NCBI RefSeq assembly: GCF_030272615.1
Contig: NC_081406.1
Location: forward strand, 143,029,041-143,093,040
Reading direction: 5' to 3'
DNA length: 64,000 nt
Source of the DNA: Cryptomeria japonica
Lineage: Eukaryota; Streptophyta; Pinopsida; Cupressales; Cupressaceae
Shown here piece after piece: positions 59,239 through 64,000 of this stretch (positions are counted from its first letter, which is position 1; every line of letters starts with the position of its first letter). A model generated the notes under the pieces. The model searched no databases. It worked only from the letters and a program-made list of their open reading frames with translations, and was not told the DNA's origin. The translations under genes were made by a program, and so were the position numbers.

Positions 59239-60018
59239 TGTAGACACCCAAAATTGTCTAGTCTAATTAAATAAATATTTTATTTATTTAATTATCTAAG
59301 CTTAATTCTTCTATTAATTAAATAAATCTTTATTTATTTAATTAATTCATTTATCCTCTTCTAGCCTTATTTCTCATTTAAATAAATACATTTATTTATT
59401 TAAATTATCATTTTCCTAAATTAAATAAATATCTTATTTATTTAATTATCCCACTTCTTCTATTAATTAAATAAATCTTTATTTATTTAATTAATTCATT
59501 AACCTTTTCTACCTATGACACATGTCATCCATCTCTTAATTCATACAGTACCTACCCCTTTCATTATTTTATTATTTCTTTTACCTACCCTCTAATCATA
59601 GCCGACCTCCTTTTACACCTCTCAATCTTATCCCTCCATTTCATATAGTGTCTTCTATATAAGGAGATGCTTCCTTCATTATCAAACCCCGTTCTATGTA
59701 TTCTAATCAATCATCTTAAGGACTTGACTACACTACGATCCTACTAGCAACCACATTCCGTTCTTTGTTGAGCTCTTGTCCACATAAAATCTGAGAGCAA
59801 ATATATCAAGCAAGATCAATGGAGATAGGAAGAATGGAGATTCAAACCCTATTGGACATGTGATGGTATAATCTTTGTGATTTCATTTGATTTGCATTGT
59901 CTTAGGTAATCTTCATATGTTATGATGGATCTTTGTTGTTGTTAGGCTAGGGTTTTGTGGTTGAATTCATTTAGCCTTTCAATATCATTATTATTGTTAT
60001 CCATTTTCACCATATACA
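59239..60018 (+). mobile_element. 5' LTR of the right-hand Gypsy element
   Basis: 780 bp, TGTAGACACCCAAAATTGTC to CACCATATACA. The first third is built from AATTAAATAAAT and TTATTTATTTAATTA repeats. TATATAAGG near 59,655 is a plausible TATA box. Confidence 0.82.
59654..59662 (+). promoter_or_regulatory. Candidate LTR TATA box
   Basis: CTATATAAGGAGATGC, positioned about 360 bp before the LTR end, as expected for the U3/R boundary region. Confidence 0.5.
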
Positions 60019-60021
60019 TTT

Positions 60022-60039
60022 TGGCACGCCCGGTGGGAC
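60022..60039 (+). other. Primer binding site TGGCACGCCCGGTGGGAC
   Basis: Begins three bases after the LTR CA end. This 18-mer is a familiar Gypsy-type primer site; the tRNA is not assigned. Confidence 0.8.
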
Positions 60040-60114
60040 TCTTGTCCCTATTGCATTTAACATTCTTGTTGCAGATTTTCTATTTTGAAGTTGCAAATCT
60101 GACGTTTTCGGCAG

Positions 60115-60395
60115 CATTTTGATATTTTCGCGTCTGCGCACTTTTGGATCGCGTTTTTGATTTTCTAGTGCGTCTGTGACATCTAGAGTCGCGTCTGTGT
60201 TATTGGCAATATTTTATTTTGCAGGTTCCAAGAAAGAGCGTTTGTGTTATAAAATCGCGTCTGCACTATTTTTAGCCGCATCTGTGTCTAGAAGACACGT
60301 CTGCATTCTGTAGTCGCATTTGTGTCTCACAGAACCACGTCTGTGTCACCAAGTCGCATCTGTGTTGAGGGTAATCACGTCTATGTTCAACAGTT
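60115..60395 (+). repeat. Leader motif block 1 (GCGTCTGTGTT, about 11 copies)
   Basis: Variants of [AG]CGTCTGTGTT recur roughly every 20-30 bases, separated by unrelated sequence. A second block lies at 61,590-61,795. Confidence 0.8.
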
Positions 60396-61589
60396 TCAAA
60401 TTTTGGGTTTTTATTGATTCATTTTTTGGATTTTGCATTTAGGGTTTCAGATCTGGTTTATTTTGAGCTAACATTTTCAGATCTAGCTAATGAAATTGGT
60501 GCAGCTTGTCTTGAAAGCAAAATCATTTGGTTGAAAGCCCCCATTTTCACAAAGTCTTTTGGGTTTAAAATTTACCTAACTTGTGTGCTTGTAGGAAGGG
60601 GTGATTATTTGAAACAATCCAAACTACTAACAACTCTTTGTTGTAGGTCCTTGGCAAGGGTTTTTGGATTTTTATTGTGTGCCTTGTTTTCATAGACTAG
60701 CAAACACTTCAATTGGTGCACTAAAATTGAATCATTGTCTTTTGTGTCTTGAGCAAAAGACTCTTTTTGTTTAATCTTTATAGGGTCTATCTTCCCGTGT
60801 GGTCATTAGGACTACTAGTGAGAAGAGAACGACCCAAGTGGTAGCGAGGAAAACCCACCTCTTCCAAACCACTATAAACAACTATATTCACGGTGAAAAC
60901 TATGGATAATGTGTGCTGATTAGTTCATACCGACACTATGTCTCCCCATAAACCCGTTTGATCAAATTTATTTGATCAATTGTAGGGCGTAACCCCTACC
61001 GGCTGGGAGCCTTCTGTATTTATAGAGCTAAAAGTGTCGCATGTATGGCCACACGAGTGGATGCCCTTACTAGCACCTTTTTGTTTTAGAAGCCCAAATC
61101 CTTCTATTTGTTGGGGTAGGAGGTCGGACCTCTAGTAGCGGCCCACACACATACAGTTCTTAGTAGAGATACAAAGTTTGCCACGAGGAGTTTTCATGGG
61201 GACTGATGCTTGGCTGACCCGAGAAGTGAGTGACAAGGGTGGAGCCAGTGAGGTCAAGCATCTAAGTATCCACTCTGAATAGCATAGCCTCGGGGGTAAA
61301 ACCCCATGTGGGATCAACAACTATTGTCTTGGCCAGCCATAAGAATTGTGCTTGAATTATTTTAAACATTCAAAACATTCAAGACCAAACAGCACAACAT
61401 TGTGTCTTCAAGTGTATGCAAAACATTTTTACATCAAAAAACACACTTTTCTTGGAGTCATTTTGAGTCTAAACACTTGCAAACATTGGGTCTTCATCAA
61501 CACTTTGTCCTCTTGTCACAAAAAAATAGTCAAATAGTCCGATTTGGTCACAACAAAAACAACTTCACAGGTTGGAAAAAATTTGCACA
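60396..61589 (+). other. Gypsy leader, conserved middle part
   Basis: Non-coding leader. The part from 60,695 to 61,425 has a second copy at 16,540-17,265, which shows it is a conserved module of this family. Short ORFs are present but not convincing. Confidence 0.6.
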
Positions 61590-61795
61590 AATTTTGCAAA
61601 AACGCATCTATGTTTGACATAATAGCGTCTGTGTTGTATAACCGCATCTATGAAGGGCAGAATCGTGTCTGTGTTCCCAGAATCAACATTACAATTTGCA
61701 AAAAAAAATCTCAGAAATGCGTCTATGTTAAACAGAGCCGCGTTTGCATCAAGAAACCACGTCTGTGAAGTATACAGGCGCGTCTGTGTTCAGAA
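61590..61795 (+). repeat. Leader motif block 2 (GCGTCTGTGTT, about 8 copies)
   Basis: The same motif as block 1, for example GCGTCTGTGTTG, CGTGTCTGTGTT and GCGTCTGTGTTC. Confidence 0.8.
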
Positions 61796-62281
61796 TTGAA
61801 AAACTGTTATAGTCCAGCAAACAAACACAGTCAGTTTCAAAATTCTTGAGCTTCCGAGGTCATTTCTCTAGGATTTCATTTAGCAGTCAACCTATCCTTG
61901 GGTCTCACAAAGTCCATCATTGCTTCACACTTTACATTACAATCACATTTGTCTAAACTTGAGTCAAAAGGTCACTTGCTTGTCCTCGTCATACTTTGTC
62001 AACACACTACATACATCAACACTTTCCTAAGTGGTCCCTCATCAAGGTTTCTTACCTTTGGGTCTCATTTGGCCTTACTTAGAGTCAAGGTCAACTTACC
62101 TCATCAAGAGAAACTATCCTCTCTTTGGAAGCCACACCTACTCTACTACATACATACTTGGTCTTACATTTTGGACATTGCAAGTAAACCTCAGATTCAT
62201 TTACATTCCATCCAACTCTTGGTCTTCCATACTCTTTTCTATTTTCATCTAGTCTCACACATCTTGGTCAATACCTGGTTT

Positions 62282-64000
62282 ATGGTTGAAACCCATCTTC
62301 AAAAATCTAGGAGAGAAGCTAAAGAGGCTCAAGAGTCTGCAAACATGAGTGTCTATGAGTATGACAATGATTTCTTTTTCAATACTGATCATAACACATT
62401 ACCTGACATGGATGCCTATAGAAACATTCCAAATGTTGAGAACGTGGACACTACAAACAACAATGATACACACAATGATGATATGGATAACTTTTCAGTA
62501 CATTCAGCAGATGTGGAAGACTCCATTATGGATCCCCGTTTCAATCGATTGGTTGAGGAAATAATGAGGAGGGATAGACAATATTTCTTACAAATGATGG
62601 CACAAATTGTAGCCAAGATACCTCATGATTTTGACATGTCTCAAATAATGGAAAATTGACCTTTGCAACAAACTCACTCCAACATGGATCAAAGGAGACC
62701 TAATAGTGGAGGCAATAGAAGACCACATCTTGTGCCTGAATCACCATCATCTTTGCTTCAAAAACTAGAGGTCCCACATACACATGGTCAAGCATATGAT
62801 ACTCACCTTCGTAGACCGTTATGGAAATCTTATGCAAACAGATATGCTCAATCACATACCAATGCTAAGGATCAACCACCAAAGCAATTGGATATTCAAA
62901 GGCATGCTCAAAATTTGGACACAAGGAAACCCCGTGTCAAATTTGGGGGCAACACATTAGAATATGACATGCCTGTAGGGTATGGTATACATGCACAAAA
63001 TAGATATGGTGTTCCTCAACATGAATCTATACCAAGTGGTCCATATACACAGCATTACTATAGACCTCCTCCATATGAACATGTGTATGATCAATATCAT
63101 CCATATATGCAACATACTCCTCCTCCAATTGGTGCCTCAAGCATGGGGTATGGTCCAAGAAGTCAATCTCCACCTAAGAGAAATTTGGAACAACAAATCA
63201 GGGACTTACAAAAGAAAATGGAGGACATAAATGCACCAAATCCAACATACACAATGAGAGACATATGTCTGTATCCATTTGACAAGAGCATTCCAATGCC
63301 TCCTTTTCCTACACACTTTGTGACGCCTAAATTTGATAAGTATAGAGGAAAAGGGGATCCTAAGGCACACATAAGACAATTTTTCACAACTTGCATTGAG
63401 GTAGCAGCAGAAGAGACATATTTGATGAGATTATTCCCACAAAGCTTAGGTGATCAAGCTATGGAATGGTTTTCCCAACTTCCACCTGGAATTAAGTCAT
63501 GGGGTGACTTAGCAGAGGCATTTATTCAACATTTCTCCTACAACATAGAGATAGACATATCAGTCACTACTTTGTGCAACACCAAGCAAAAAGAGGGAGA
63601 GTCTTTTGCATCATTCTTACAAAGATAGAGAAATCTAGCCAGCAGATGCTCTTGTGAAATTCCACAAAAACAAATGGTAGAAATGTTCACCCAAAATGTT
63701 AATAAAGACATTGGCTATGATCTAAGGAAAGCTTGTTTGTCCACCTTCAAGGATGTTATTGAAAAAGGCTTAGCGATAGAAAAGGTCCTAATTGAACAAG
63801 GAGTCATCAAGATATTCAAGGAAAACAAAGATGACTTTAAAGGAAAAGACAAGCCAAGATTTTGGAATAGAAACAAGAACACAGTCAATGATGGTGTTGT
63901 TGATGCCAACACAATGCGACCCAAATTCATTTTTTCGGGATCAAGTTCTACAAACAATCAAGTGAATACTCAAACAACTTCCAGATCACGAAGGAAGTAC
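62282..64000 (+). pseudogene. Gypsy gag, nearly open, incomplete at the window end
   Basis: The ATG at 62,282 (MVETHLQKSRREAKEAQESA) is preferred over the in-frame one at 61,898 because the sequence from there reads like coding Gag, whereas the upstream part is leader-like. An acidic N-terminus and FNRLVEEIMRRDRQYFLQMM are followed by a TGA at 62,657. A Pro/Tyr/His-rich region (YRPPPYEHVYDQYHPYMQHT) leads to the retrotransposon Gag domain: KFDKYRGKGDPKAHIRQFFT, AMEWFSQLPPGIKSWGDLAE and FASFLQR. A TAG at 63,626 (likely from TGG) precedes RNLASRCSCEIPQKQMVEMF. The frame then stays open to the edge. The product would package element RNA. Confidence 0.85.

Larger units (their letters stand above)
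59239..64000 (+). mobile_element. Gypsy element, 5' half, running off the window
   Basis: LTR, primer site, long leader and gag are in the expected order on the plus strand. The insertion is in the right LTR of the non-autonomous element, so it is the younger of the two. Pol and the 3' LTR lie outside the window. The frame of gag is broken only twice, so this is among the better preserved elements here. Confidence 0.88.

Noticed and set aside
61898-62281. N-terminal extension of the right-hand Gag from an upstream start
   Set aside because: The extra 128 codons are leader-like in composition and have no Gag features. The ATG at 62,282 is a better start.

Overview
The window looks like intergenic DNA from a seed plant with a very large, AT-rich, repeat-filled genome. 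A gymnosperm such as a conifer is the best guess, from the density and style of the elements, but this is an inference. I found no intact host gene, rRNA, tRNA or CRISPR array. Almost everything recognisable is a transposable element or its relic, inserted into one another. Most ORFs are broken by stops that look like C-to-T or G-to-A changes (CAA, CAG, CGA or TGG turned into stops).

Left flank (1-14,906): the 5' end of a minus-strand Copia element (gag, tRNA-Met primer site, 1.2 kb LTR); a decayed ORF with a 16-residue repeat; a plant-mobile-domain pseudogene; two tail-to-tail LTRs of a Gypsy family; a Gypsy protease fragment; and a 0.3 kb direct duplication.

Centre (14,907-53,474): I read this as one DNA transposon bounded by inverted CACARTAATGGTTCCCAC ends, about 12.5 kb once later insertions are removed. 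It carries two convergent spliced genes. The plus-strand gene (15,954-30,176) encodes a DDE-like transposase of a family I associate mainly with unannotated invertebrate and fish proteins. The minus-strand gene (50,791-31,635) encodes a protein I do not recognise. Splice phases agree across several introns. Two repeat arrays, one near each gene start, share short motifs, and both ends carry GGTTCGATCGAACC-type palindromes. Four later insertions interrupt the element: an 8.1 kb L1 LINE with a third ORF (17,431-25,513), a Copia-like solo LTR (28,709-29,497), a 17.2 kb Gypsy element (32,619-49,840), and a solo LTR of the same Gypsy family (43,901-48,862) nested inside that Gypsy's 5' LTR. Each has target-site duplications, and where an exon was hit, removing the insertion restores its reading frame.

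The nested Gypsy family is unusual in itself. Its full-length LTR is about 4.96 kb and contains a long sense-strand coding region upstream of a TATA box, so it lies in U3.

Right flank (53,475-64,000): a minus-strand CACTA TNP2 transposase pseudogene; a non-autonomous LTR element with a tRNA-Met primer site; and, inserted into that element's right LTR, the 5' half of a Gypsy element with a TGGCACGCCCGGTGGGAC primer site, two blocks of a repeated GCGTCTGTGTT motif in its leader, and a nearly open gag that runs off the window.
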